Shown piece after piece: positions 18,267 through 27,124 of a stretch of DNA of 64,000 bases (the first letter of the stretch is position 1; every line of letters begins with the position of its first letter). Source of the DNA: Aquisphaera insulae. Lineage in GTDB: Bacteria > Planctomycetota > Planctomycetia > Isosphaerales > Isosphaeraceae. Location of the stretch: NCBI RefSeq assembly GCF_011064615.1, contig NZ_JAALJH010000057.1, forward strand, positions 1-64,000, given 5' to 3'. The translations under genes were made by a program, and so were the position numbers. Below the pieces are notes generated by a model, which saw only the letters and a list, made by a program, of their open reading frames with translations, was not told where the DNA came from and ran no database searches.

Positions 18267-19432
18267 GGCCGTGCTCCGATCCGTCCCATGCGCCATGCCT
18301 CGTCGAGCGTGTATTCGTCGAGCCACGCATCGATATCGAGTTCGTCGGCCCACTGGAAGCTCGCCTCTCCTTTCTCACCGAGATTCACGACGAGCACCTC
18401 AGGGGGGGTGAGAAATCGAACCAATCGATCGGCATGCGTGGCGACAATGATCTGAGTGCGTTGGGCAGCCTCTCGCAGGAGGTCGGCCAGCAGTGAGAGC
18501 AACTCCGGATGGAGGCTGACCTCGGGCTCGTCGATCATCGTCACCGCCGGAAGTGCGGGGCTGTGAAGCAGGGTAGTCAGCCAGAGAAAGCGGAGCGTGC
18601 CTTCCGAAAGCTGATGCATGGCGAAGGGGGTCTTGCTGGACTTCTCCTTCCAGGTCATCGCCAGGATGCCCGTCGCCACCGGCGGGAAATTGAGCCGTTC
18701 GAAGCCGGGGAACCCTGCCTGCAGGCTGGCCTCGATCGCACTGAACCGGTCCGGATCCGTTTCGCGAAGGGTGAACAGGCACGAGACAAGATCCTCGCCA
18801 TCATGCCCCGGGAGCCTCGCATCCTTCATCTGTTGCGGGAGCCGCACGGGCGCCCTGCGTCCCACGTCGAGCACGTGGTAATGCGTGGAGGAAGCAAGCC
18901 GCATCCGGAAATCCTCCGACTCCCGGAACATCCGTGGAACCTGGGAGAGAGCTGTTTCCTTCTCGTTGTAGTCCCACGTCGGTTTCACGAGTCCTTGCTT
19001 GCCGGGCTGAGGGTTGAAGTATCGGACTCTCCCGCGATGGGCATCGATGTGCTTGAAGGGACTGGCCTTCCCCTGATCCTGCTCCAGCATCTCGTCCGTG
19101 ATCTCGTATCCCACGCCAATGGGAGCCAGGTTGAGCCGGTATATGAGGGGATTGTGATCGGGAATCTCCATTTCCAGATCAAACGCCATCTCCTGAGACT
19201 TACCCTCAGGGACCGCGAGGAGGTTCGAGAGATTGGCGTCAAGGCCACCCATGTCGCTCATCGACCGTGCGAGTTGCCCACCGGCCGACGACGCGAGGAG
19301 AGTGAAGACATCGAGGAGCGAAGTCTTGCCGCAACCATTCGCACCGATCACGACGTTGAGTCGCCTGAGCCCGATCGGGCAACTGTGGAGCCGACGGAAA
19401 CCCACAACCTTGAGGCTCTTGAAAAAGTTCAC
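18263..19432 (-). CDS. AAA family ATPase (AAA_21/SMC-like), sensor of candidate defence pair
   Basis: A 389-residue ABC/SMC-like ATPase. It opens with KSLKVVGFRRL, then Walker A GANGCGKT (30-37), an ABC-signature-like segment LSEGTLRF, Walker B with TMIDEPE (about 298-304) and the switch His in ATHADRL. The frame is open to 19786, but the GTG at 19432 has AGGAG six bases upstream and places KSLKVVGFRR near the N-terminus as in the family. It is followed directly by the DUF4276 gene. Proteins of this type bind a small accessory nuclease and release it on sensing phage proteins in related systems. The pair sits alone between a Gfo/Idh gene and a ceramidase-like gene. Confidence 0.88.
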   Translation of the reverse strand: MNFFKSLKVVGFRRLHSCPIGLRRLNVVIGANGCGKTSLLDVFTLLASSAGGQLARSMSDMGGLDANLSNLLAVPEGKSQEMAFDLEMEIPDHNPLIYRLNLAPIGVGYEITDEMLEQDQGKASPFKHIDAHRGRVRYFNPQPGKQGLVKPTWDYNEKETALSQVPRMFRESEDFRMRLASSTHYHVLDVGRRAPVRLPQQMKDARLPGHDGEDLVSCLFTLRETDPDRFSAIEASLQAGFPGFERLNFPPVATGILAMTWKEKSSKTPFAMHQLSEGTLRFLWLTTLLHSPALPAVTMIDEPEVSLHPELLSLLADLLREAAQRTQIIVATHADRLVRFLTPPEVLVVNLGEKGEASFQWADELDIDAWLDEYTLDEAWRMGRIGARP

Positions 19433-19603
19433 GGACGGCTCCTGACCGGTCCCCCTCGTTTTCGTCAGCTCTTGACAGCTTATCCGACATCCCATCCGGC
19501 GTCGAATCGCCATCGCCTCACCTCCCGCTTGCGTCGTCGCCGCCCCCGCATCATCCTCGAAGGCCGAATCGTATTCGACGAACGACTGCTCCGGAGCATG
19601 ACC

Positions 19604-21151
19604 ATGACGCGGCTTCCCTCGACCTGGTTCGGCGCGCTTGCGATACTCGCTTCCGTTCTCTTCTCCTCGACGCTCCGGGCGGAGCCGCCCGCGTTCCGGG
19701 CCGGGTTCGCGGAGCGGGACGTCTCGCCGGCGATCGGGATGGAGCAGCCGGGGGGATACGGGAAGGCGCACCACACGGCGTTCCACGACCCGTGCAAGGC
19801 CCGCGCGGCGGTCTTCGACGACGGATCAACGAGGGTGGCCGTCGTCGGGCTCGATGCGCTCCTCATCCGGGCCAGGACCGTGCGGAACATCCGTGAGCAG
19901 GTCCGGAAGCGGGCGGGGATCGAGCCGGGGGCCATCCTCATCAGCGCCTCGCACACGCATTCCGGAGGGCCGACCGGGTTCCTCTTGCCGGGGGAGCTCG
20001 ACGGGGACGACGTCTCACCGGCGGTTCGATCGCTGGCGTACGACCACTCGGTCGTCGCCGATCCCAAATACCTGGAAACGGTCGAGCGCGGCATCGTCGA
20101 GGCGGTCTGCGAGGCCAACTCACGCCTGGCTCCGGCGAGGGCCGCGGCCGGGTTCGGCGTCGGGGATCGGGTCGCGTTCAATCGGCGATTCACCATGAAG
20201 CAGGGCCGCGCGATGACCCACCCGGGCGTGGGGAATCCCGACATCCTCGAGCCGGCCGGGCCGACCGATCCCCAGGTCGGCGTGATCGGTTGCTGGGACG
20301 TTGATGGGAAACTGAAGGGCTGCATCGTCAACTTCGCCTGCCACGCCACGACCGGGCCGCCGGGGATCTCCGCGGATTATGTCGCGTACATCGAAAAGGC
20401 GGTCCGCGGCGTCTTCGGCGAGCAGGCCGTGGTCGTCTTCGTCCCGGGCGCGGCGGGGGACGTCACCCAGGTCAACAATCGTGCGCCGCACAAGATCGCC
20501 CAGTTCGGCGAGGTCTCGGCCCGGTTCGTGGGCGGTCATGTCGGGGCCGAGGCCGTGAAGGTGCTGCTGGGACTGGAGCAATCCGCCGGTCCGCTCGTGC
20601 CCGTCGCGGCGGCGGGGAAGGTCCTCCGGGTCGAGCGCCGACGGCCCAGTCCCGAACACCTGGCCGCGGCGACGGATCTCGCGTCGAAGGATTCAAAGGG
20701 TGCTGATCCGACCGACTGGGCCTTCGCCAAGGAGACGGTGGTGCTGGCCGCGAGGATCGCCCGCGAGCCGGTCGCGGACGTCGAGGTCCAGGCCGTGCAG
20801 GTCGGCCCGGCGGTCCTGCTCGCCTGCCCGGCGGAGTACTTCTGCGCCTTCGGCCTGGACCTCAAGGCCCGGAGCAAGTTCCCGTTCACGTTCCCGGTCT
20901 CGCTCGCGAACGACTGCGTCGGCTATGTCCCCACGGAGGAGGCCCTGACGCCGGGCCCGCGCGGCGGGGGTTACGAGACCCGGCTGACCAGCTACAGCAA
21001 CCTCGTCCCGGACGCCGGCCGGCGGATGGCCGATGCGCTCGACGAGCTCTCTGCGGGCCTTCGCCCCGGGGCAATTCCCGCGCCCCCTCCCCTGCCCCCG
21101 TTCTCCGGCCGGCCCTGGACCTACGGCAGCCTGCCGCCGCAGCGTGATTGA
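19604..21151 (+). CDS. Neutral/alkaline ceramidase-like exported protein
   Basis: A 515-residue protein with a Sec signal peptide (about 1-22). Its body matches the N-terminal domain of neutral/alkaline non-lysosomal ceramidases: early AGFAERDVSPAIG, SASHTHSGG (the two His are likely metal ligands), then NFACHATT and FVPGAAGDVTQVN. Full-length ceramidases also have a C-terminal immunoglobulin-like domain that is absent here, as is usual in planctomycete members. The actual substrate may be a different N-acyl lipid or amide. The ATG at 19604 is preferred over the one at 19598 because GGAG lies seven bases upstream of it. Confidence 0.85.
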   Translation: MTRLPSTWFGALAILASVLFSSTLRAEPPAFRAGFAERDVSPAIGMEQPGGYGKAHHTAFHDPCKARAAVFDDGSTRVAVVGLDALLIRARTVRNIREQVRKRAGIEPGAILISASHTHSGGPTGFLLPGELDGDDVSPAVRSLAYDHSVVADPKYLETVERGIVEAVCEANSRLAPARAAAGFGVGDRVAFNRRFTMKQGRAMTHPGVGNPDILEPAGPTDPQVGVIGCWDVDGKLKGCIVNFACHATTGPPGISADYVAYIEKAVRGVFGEQAVVVFVPGAAGDVTQVNNRAPHKIAQFGEVSARFVGGHVGAEAVKVLLGLEQSAGPLVPVAAAGKVLRVERRRPSPEHLAAATDLASKDSKGADPTDWAFAKETVVLAARIAREPVADVEVQAVQVGPAVLLACPAEYFCAFGLDLKARSKFPFTFPVSLANDCVGYVPTEEALTPGPRGGGYETRLTSYSNLVPDAGRRMADALDELSAGLRPGAIPAPPPLPPFSGRPWTYGSLPPQRD

Positions 21152-21159
21152 GCCGACCG

Positions 21160-22944
21160 TCACGGCCGCCGGTACTGGGACCGGAGCGTCCGACGGACGC
21201 CGCCGACCGAGACCACGGCCTCCAGCTTGTACGTGCTGCCGGGCTTGCTCTCGGTGTTCGTGTTCCCGTACAGGTCGAAGGACTGTTTGCCGGAGAATTC
21301 GCCCAGGCGGCCCGGGCCAGGGTGTGCGATCGCCGCGTCGCCGTGGCGGACGGCCAGGGGCCAGTGGAATGAGTCGGGCTTCGTAACCCAGACGTCGGGG
21401 CCTTCACCGAAGACGGTCATCTCCTCAAGGACTCCCTTCGCGGGGAAGTTCATCTCGAGGACGAAGTGCTGGTCCTTCGTCCCGTTCGGCTTCCTCGCCC
21501 CGTCGTCGTGGCTCGTGCCGATGAGGTCGCTGTCGGCGTCCCGCCACTGGAAGCCCGCGATCGAGGGCCAGGCCGAGTCCGCCGGGGGAGGGCCGGCGGC
21601 CGGCGGCTCGGAGTCCTTCCGCGCCTGGCCCTCGGTCGGCTGCGGCGGCGGAGCCTCGGGCCGCCGTTCGGCCTGGTTGGAGCGCGCGATCTCCTCGGCG
21701 GACGGCGGGTCCACGTCAAGCTCGATCCGCCGGCCCTGGACGCGGCGGACCTTGCCGAAGTTGATGCTCCGGGCGAATGCCTCCGCGCTGAGGACCGGAG
21801 AGATCCGCAGCTCGGACCGGTCATTGTCGGTCCGCCAGCCCATGCCGACGCCCGTCGGGCTGTCTGTCAGGGGCCTGGCCTTTTCCATGATGACCTTCGA
21901 GGCCCCGTCCGGGACCTTGCCCATCACGAGCAGGACGGCGGGCTGGCCCGCGCCGCCCGGATACTCCTTGCCGACCTGCTGGATCATCTGGGTGATCGCC
22001 TGGCGCATCGACTCGAAATTGCCCTGGATTCCCGGTGTCTTCATGAGCTCGTTGACCGCCCGCAAGGCCTGGGTCGCGGACCGGTACACGCGCTCGTTCA
22101 CGAACATGGCGAGGGCGGCCTTCTCGGCCGGCTTGAGCGGTGGCAACTTCGAGCCGCGACCGGCCACGTCTCCCATCCGCTTCGAAGCGGCCATCAGGTC
22201 GTTGCGGCTCGTTTCGAACTGGGCGGGGTTGCGCATGCGATTGCAGGCCCCGGCCATGGCGAAATAGGCGTCGGCCAGTTCGCCGAGGACCTGCTGATGC
22301 TGGCGGACCAGGTCGAGCCGATCCGGGGCGACATCGGCCATGTCGAGCTCCGGGTCTGCCCCGGCGGCCGAGTCGTTCGGGCTCCCCGCGCTCCCCATCA
22401 TCGACTGGAACGAATTCCAGGCGCGCGGCAGGAGCGCAAAGAGGGCGAGGCTCAGGGCCGCACACACCGCGACGAGGCCGATGGTCCGCGCTCGCGACGA
22501 CGATTTCTCCGTCGCGCCACTCGCGCGAGGCTCGTCGCCATCGATTCCCGGCCGCCTCGTGCTGGGAGGGGCCGATGGCGGAACAACGGACGCCGCGGGC
22601 CTCGGCACCGGGGACGAGGCCGGGAGCGGTGAGGCGGTCTCCTCGAGCGCGTACCCGGAGTCCTCGGGCTCGCCCGAGGCCGGGATCTTGAAGATCGCGC
22701 CGCATTTCTTGCAGCGTGCCCGCTTGCCGGCCACCTCCGGCGACAGCCGGAAGCCGTGCCCGCAGTTGGGACACGGGAAGCCCAGCGCGGGCGGATCAGC
22801 GGCCGTGGCAACCGCGGGGACCGCAGGAGCCTCCAGCCGCACGACCTGGGCGCACGCCTTGCAGCGGACTTTCTTTCCCGCCAGTCCCGCGTCGAGCTGA
22901 TAGGACTGGCCGCAGGCTGGGCACGAGAACGCGATCTCGCCCAT
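21160..22944 (-). CDS. Double zinc-ribbon (MJ0042-like) single-pass membrane protein
   Basis: A protein of about 594 residues. It has two zinc ribbons with CxxC pairs (8/11 with 28/31, and 58/61 with 78/81), a Pro/Ser-rich linker, one membrane helix (about 153-174), a middle helical domain (about 200-340) and a C-terminal beta-rich region. Planctomycetes have many proteins with such ribbons at the N-terminus; they face the cytoplasm and may bind a protein or nucleic acid partner. No enzymatic motif seen. The ATG at 22944 places the first CPACG at the normal distance, with GAGG nine bases upstream. It ends nine bases from the ceramidase-like gene, in the convergent orientation. Confidence 0.75.
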   Translation of the reverse strand: MGEIAFSCPACGQSYQLDAGLAGKKVRCKACAQVVRLEAPAVPAVATAADPPALGFPCPNCGHGFRLSPEVAGKRARCKKCGAIFKIPASGEPEDSGYALEETASPLPASSPVPRPAASVVPPSAPPSTRRPGIDGDEPRASGATEKSSSRARTIGLVAVCAALSLALFALLPRAWNSFQSMMGSAGSPNDSAAGADPELDMADVAPDRLDLVRQHQQVLGELADAYFAMAGACNRMRNPAQFETSRNDLMAASKRMGDVAGRGSKLPPLKPAEKAALAMFVNERVYRSATQALRAVNELMKTPGIQGNFESMRQAITQMIQQVGKEYPGGAGQPAVLLVMGKVPDGASKVIMEKARPLTDSPTGVGMGWRTDNDRSELRISPVLSAEAFARSINFGKVRRVQGRRIELDVDPPSAEEIARSNQAERRPEAPPPQPTEGQARKDSEPPAAGPPPADSAWPSIAGFQWRDADSDLIGTSHDDGARKPNGTKDQHFVLEMNFPAKGVLEEMTVFGEGPDVWVTKPDSFHWPLAVRHGDAAIAHPGPGRLGEFSGKQSFDLYGNTNTESKPGSTYKLEAVVSVGGVRRTLRSQYRRP

Positions 22945-23142
22945 GTCGAATGACCTCGACTTTACCTCGCCGGACCGGCGATCGGGACTGACGGATGTGA
23001 CCAAACGGCGTGATCGAAATTATGTTCGGCCCCGGTGGGCGAAAGCAACGGTCCCATTCCGACCTGCCGGGCATCGGGTTTGCATTCCTGTCCAGCACCA
23101 CGAAGACCGAGCGGAAATCCCCTCTTTGAGGAGTCGCCACGC

Positions 23143-23790
23143 ATGGATTCGATCACCGGTCCGATCGACAAGATCGAGGAACTGATCGGCCACAGCCCGC
23201 ATCCCGCGATCGTCGCGGTCCCCCTGGGGGCCTGGACGGTCAGCAACGTGGCCGATGTCCTCTACATGGTGACGGGCAATGACGCACTGGACGCCACCGC
23301 CGAGGTGAGCATGGCCGTCGGGCTCGTGGGCGCGGCCGGGGCCGCGATCACCGGCCTGCGCGACTACGGGTACATCCCGAAGGACCGGCAGCCGAACCAC
23401 GAGATCGCCACCCGGCACGCCGTGGGCAACGCGGTGGTCTGCTCGCTCTTCATGACGAGTTACGTCATGAGGGCCCGCAGCCGGGTCTCCGGCGGGCGAG
23501 CGGGCCTCGCCCCGCGGCTGCTCGCCCTGGCCGGCGGCGCCCTCTCCGCCTACACGGGCTGGCTTGGCGGCAAGCTCGTTTCCGAATACGGCGAGGCCGT
23601 GAAGCCCGTCATGGATCAGCAACAGGAACGGGAGGTGGAGCGGCAGGAGAATGAGGGCTCGCCGCCGCTCGAGGCGAGCGAGCCCCGGCGGGATGAGCCG
23701 ATCCCCGCCGGGCGTCAGGAGGCCCGTGAAGCCCCGGCCCAGCCCGGCAGGCATCGCAACAACGGCGGCACTCGCCGCCGTCACCGCTGA
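23143..23790 (+). CDS. DUF2231-family membrane protein
   Basis: A 215-residue membrane protein. The opening HSPHPAIVAVPLGAW and later RHAVGN segments are typical of the DUF2231 family, whose members have four membrane helices and conserved His residues but no assigned role. About 140 residues are membrane-spanning; the last 65 are charged and low-complexity (Glu, Arg, Gln). GAGGAG lies nine bases before the ATG. It is read away from the zinc-ribbon gene across a 198-base gap, which probably holds two divergent promoters, although no strong hexamers are seen. Confidence 0.82.
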   Translation: MDSITGPIDKIEELIGHSPHPAIVAVPLGAWTVSNVADVLYMVTGNDALDATAEVSMAVGLVGAAGAAITGLRDYGYIPKDRQPNHEIATRHAVGNAVVCSLFMTSYVMRARSRVSGGRAGLAPRLLALAGGALSAYTGWLGGKLVSEYGEAVKPVMDQQQEREVERQENEGSPPLEASEPRRDEPIPAGRQEAREAPAQPGRHRNNGGTRRRHR

Positions 23791-23800
23791 GTCGATCCGT

Positions 23801-25759
23801 TCAGTGGCCGGCCGGCCGACTCCGCCACGGATGCTCGCGGTGGAATGGCTCGGTCCCCCCCGCCTCGGCTCGGAGCCACGAGCGATATGGCGAGCCGTCG
23901 GCCCCCGCGCTCGCGAAGTCGCACAGCAAGATCGGGCCGGCCTCCGTCGACGCCTCGACAAGGATGATCGGCGTCGGCGGGGCCGTCCAATCGACGAGCT
24001 TCCCGAGCGCGATCGTCTTGCCCAGGCTCGGCGGATCGGCGGGACGACCGGGGTTGAAACGGGGATCGAAGGCCAGCAGGATCGGCCCCCGATAGACCGA
24101 CACCCGCCCGGCGGATTCCTTCTCGCCAGCCCAGACGTGGGGGGCCATGTCGAGCTCGAGTGCGATCTCGTCGCCGGCCTTCCAGGTGCGGTCCAGCTCC
24201 AGATACGTCGCCGGCTTGACGCGGTCGACCGGCTCGCCATTGACCGCGACCTTCGTCCGCGAGGACCAGTGGGGGATCCGCAGCCGAAGCGCGAAATGGC
24301 CGGGCTGCTCCGGCTCGACGCGGACGCGGACCTTGCCCGACCGCGGGTAGTCGGAGAGCGCCTCCAGCTTGAGCCGGATCTTCGAAGGCAACTCGGTCGT
24401 GTACGTCCCGGGCCCATACCAGTTGAGCGTGAGCCGGCCATCCGGCCCTTCCATCAACGCCCACTCCGAGAGCATACCCAGGCCCCGCGCCGCATTCACG
24501 CTGCAGCAGTTCAGCTCCGGCGAGCCGGGCCGGGCCTGGAAGACGATCTCGTGCGAGTTCGCCTTCCGGTCGCCGTCCATCGGCGTGTTGTAGGTGCTCC
24601 AGCGGCCGGAAGGTGTGTACATCCCGATGGCCGAATTGAGCGTGGAGAGCTCCAGCTCGTCGGCCGCGATCGGATCTCCGGTCAGCTCGAGCATGGCTAC
24701 CGAGTTCGCCATCCAGGCGATCGTGCAGCAGGTCTCGATGGCCCCCTGGTGGTACGGGTTGCCCTGCGCCTGCTCGCCGGAGGAGAACCCTCCGTTGTTA
24801 TGGCGGTCGAGCCTGGCGATGCTCCACCAGAGGTTCGTGAACGCCTTGCGGGCGTCCGCGGCCTCGGGCGTCTTACCGTCGCGGGCAAGCTCCGCCAGGG
24901 TGAGGAGCGGGTGCAGGCTCTCCCAGCGCGGTTTCGGCAGCCGGAAGAACTCGTCCCCCGCGAGGCCCCGGCGGAGATAGTCGCCGGCCAGCGGCTTGCC
25001 GTCCGGCCCGGTCGCGGCGAACTCGGCGACGAATTGGCGGGCGAGCTCGAGGTATTTCGGCTCCTTCGTGTGCTCGTACAGGAGCATCAGGCCGTGGGCC
25101 GGGGCGAGGTTCATCTCGGTCGAGCCCGTGTCCACCAGCCGCGGCGACTTCGACCCGAGGAAGCGATTGACGAACAGGTCGCCGATCTTCCTCGCCGCGG
25201 CGAGTGCCTTGGCGTCGCCGGTCAGGTCGTACCAGGCGAGCAGGCCGACGATCGCGTGATAATGTCCCCATGCGTCCCACGTCGGCCCCTGCTTCGCCTC
25301 GATGTTGGGGGCGGTGCCCGTCAGCCGAGACGTCTTCGGGAACGGGCCGAGGTAGCCGTCGGCGTCCTGATGGGAGACGAACTCGGCCACGAACCGCTCG
25401 AGCAATCCGCGCAGGCGGGCGTCGTTCGTGACCCGCAAGACCGCCGTCGCCCCGGTGAGGTACTTGCCGGCGAACTCGCCCGACCAGGGGAGCAGGTTGC
25501 GATACGGCTGGCGGTCGCGATCCGCGAACATGGCGAGGATCGCCGGATTCCCCGCCGGTGCCGGCAGGAGCCAGTTCTCGGTAATCCGGTCGAGGTAACC
25601 GCCGACGGGGCCGTTGATCGCGGTCGTGTTCGTCCTGGCCGGCCGAAGCGACGGCTGCAGAGGATCGTCGGCCAGGGCGGTCGCGGCGACGGTCGACGCG
25701 AGGAGGACCGCGAGAATCGCACCGCGGTATCGCGGAACTTCGAAGCGGGTTGTGGTCAT
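23801..25759 (-). CDS. GH127-type beta-L-arabinofuranosidase-like protein, exported
   Basis: A protein of about 652 residues with a Sec signal peptide ending near ATALAD. It belongs to DUF1680/GH127. The zinc-cysteine centre known from HypBA1 is visible: Glu and Cys in ETCC, and the Cys pair in LNCCSVN, where one Cys is the nucleophile. Other matches are VGGYLDR near the start and GHYHAIVGLLAW. It therefore probably removes a terminal furanose sugar in the periplasm. The ATG at 25759 was chosen over an upstream ATG because it places the signal peptide correctly; no clear ribosome binding site. It is the last of four same-strand genes that start with the sigma-HlyD pair. Confidence 0.88.
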   Translation of the reverse strand: MTTTRFEVPRYRGAILAVLLASTVAATALADDPLQPSLRPARTNTTAINGPVGGYLDRITENWLLPAPAGNPAILAMFADRDRQPYRNLLPWSGEFAGKYLTGATAVLRVTNDARLRGLLERFVAEFVSHQDADGYLGPFPKTSRLTGTAPNIEAKQGPTWDAWGHYHAIVGLLAWYDLTGDAKALAAARKIGDLFVNRFLGSKSPRLVDTGSTEMNLAPAHGLMLLYEHTKEPKYLELARQFVAEFAATGPDGKPLAGDYLRRGLAGDEFFRLPKPRWESLHPLLTLAELARDGKTPEAADARKAFTNLWWSIARLDRHNNGGFSSGEQAQGNPYHQGAIETCCTIAWMANSVAMLELTGDPIAADELELSTLNSAIGMYTPSGRWSTYNTPMDGDRKANSHEIVFQARPGSPELNCCSVNAARGLGMLSEWALMEGPDGRLTLNWYGPGTYTTELPSKIRLKLEALSDYPRSGKVRVRVEPEQPGHFALRLRIPHWSSRTKVAVNGEPVDRVKPATYLELDRTWKAGDEIALELDMAPHVWAGEKESAGRVSVYRGPILLAFDPRFNPGRPADPPSLGKTIALGKLVDWTAPPTPIILVEASTEAGPILLCDFASAGADGSPYRSWLRAEAGGTEPFHREHPWRSRPAGH

Positions 25760-25982
25760 GGGAGGGTCGCACTCCGTCCGGGGCGTGGGGGCGGGACTGT
25801 TCGCCGACGAACATACGGGAGACGCCACCGCGTTTCAACGCGCTGGCGTGGCCCCGATGAATCCACGCCGAACGGAAATCCACTCTCCGGGAGCCGTCCC
25901 CGTCCGGCGACCGGCGTGCGGCGAGGATCATCCGCGCGCCTGGTCGGGAGGCGATCCGACGGTGGATCGGGCTCCGGGGTCG

Positions 25983-27053
25983 TCAACCCCCCTGCGACTC
26001 CGCGGGGACCACCTGCAAGGTCAGGATCTCCGGCCGGCGGAGGACCCTCAGCGAAGTCTTCACGCCGACGCGATCCTCGGTCAGCAGGCGGTGGAGGTCG
26101 TCGATGCCGCCGACGACCTGGCCATCGAGGCCGAGGATGACGTCCCCTTCCTCGAGGCCGGCTTCGTCGGCCGGCCCGCCGGGCTCGACGCCCTGGATGA
26201 GGATCCCGCCGCGACCTTGACCACGGGACCCGCGCTTGCCGCCCGATGCCGGCCCCGGCACCATGACGGTCTGCACGGCGACGCCGATCCGCGCCCGCCG
26301 CACCCGGCCGTCGCGAATCAGGCGGCCGGCCACGAACTTGGCGGTGTTGATGGCGATCGCGAAGCAGATCCCCTGCGCCGGCAGGATCATCGCCGTGTTC
26401 ACCCCGATCACCCGGCCGAGCGAGTCCACGAGCGGCCCGCCCGAGTTCCCCGGGTTGAGCGCCGCGTCCGTCTGGAGGACGTCGTCGATCAGCCGCCCGG
26501 ATCCGGCCCGCAGCGTCCGGCCGAGGGCGCTCACCACGCCGGCCGTGACCGAGCTCTGGAAGCCGTACGGGTGGCCGATCGCCAGCGCGATCTGGCCGAC
26601 GCGGACCCGCTTGGAGTCGCCCAGGCCCGCCGGCACGAGCTCGCCGGCGTGGACCCGGATCACGGCGAGGTCGGTCGCCGGATCGTCGCCGATCAGGTCG
26701 GCCGGGTGCGACGTCCCGTCCTGGAGCGTCACCTCGATCGCACTCGCCCCGTGCACCACGTGGCTGTTGGTGAGGATGTAACCGCTCGACGTGAAGACGA
26801 ACCCGGATCCCGTGCCTCCGTTCGAGCCGCCCCGCCCCTTGCCGCCGAACCGGGCCTCGATGTGGACGACCGACGGGCTGACCCTCTCCGCCGCCCCGAC
26901 CACGGCCCGCGAGTAGGCGTCGAGCAGCCCGATGTCATCACCGTCCGCCGCCTCGGCGAGATGCGGGGCCGGCCCCGCCGCGACCTCGCCCCCCGGGCCA
27001 TCGCCCAGGAATTCGATTTCCGCCTCGCCGTCCGTCCAGGCTGCCGCGATCAT
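25983..27053 (-). CDS. HtrA/DegP-like serine protease with one PDZ, no signal peptide
   Basis: A 356-residue S1C protease. The trypsin-like domain has the catalytic His in TNSHVV, Asp in DPATDLAVI and Ser in GNSGGPL; a C-terminal PDZ domain follows (GGILIQGVEPGGPADEAGL, DVILGLDG). Family members are usually exported or anchored, but this one starts with an acidic stretch (DGEAEIEF) without any hydrophobic segment, so it looks cytoplasmic. GGGGAGGGG precedes the ATG by five bases. It lies 71 bases downstream of the sigma-HlyD gene on the same strand and may be co-transcribed, so a role in turnover of the sigma factor is possible but unproven. Confidence 0.88.
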   Translation of the reverse strand: MIAAAWTDGEAEIEFLGDGPGGEVAAGPAPHLAEAADGDDIGLLDAYSRAVVGAAERVSPSVVHIEARFGGKGRGGSNGGTGSGFVFTSSGYILTNSHVVHGASAIEVTLQDGTSHPADLIGDDPATDLAVIRVHAGELVPAGLGDSKRVRVGQIALAIGHPYGFQSSVTAGVVSALGRTLRAGSGRLIDDVLQTDAALNPGNSGGPLVDSLGRVIGVNTAMILPAQGICFAIAINTAKFVAGRLIRDGRVRRARIGVAVQTVMVPGPASGGKRGSRGQGRGGILIQGVEPGGPADEAGLEEGDVILGLDGQVVGGIDDLHRLLTEDRVGVKTSLRVLRRPEILTLQVVPAESQGG

Positions 27054-27124
27054 GAGACCCCTCCCCGGCGAGTCCGCCGGTCTTGCTGAGAAAGTCTAAG
27101 GGCGAGGGCAAGACCTCGGGAGGA

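Noticed and set aside
19467..19490. TTGACA upstream of the ceramidase-like gene as a -35 box
   Set aside because: No acceptable -10 hexamer is found 16-18 bases downstream.
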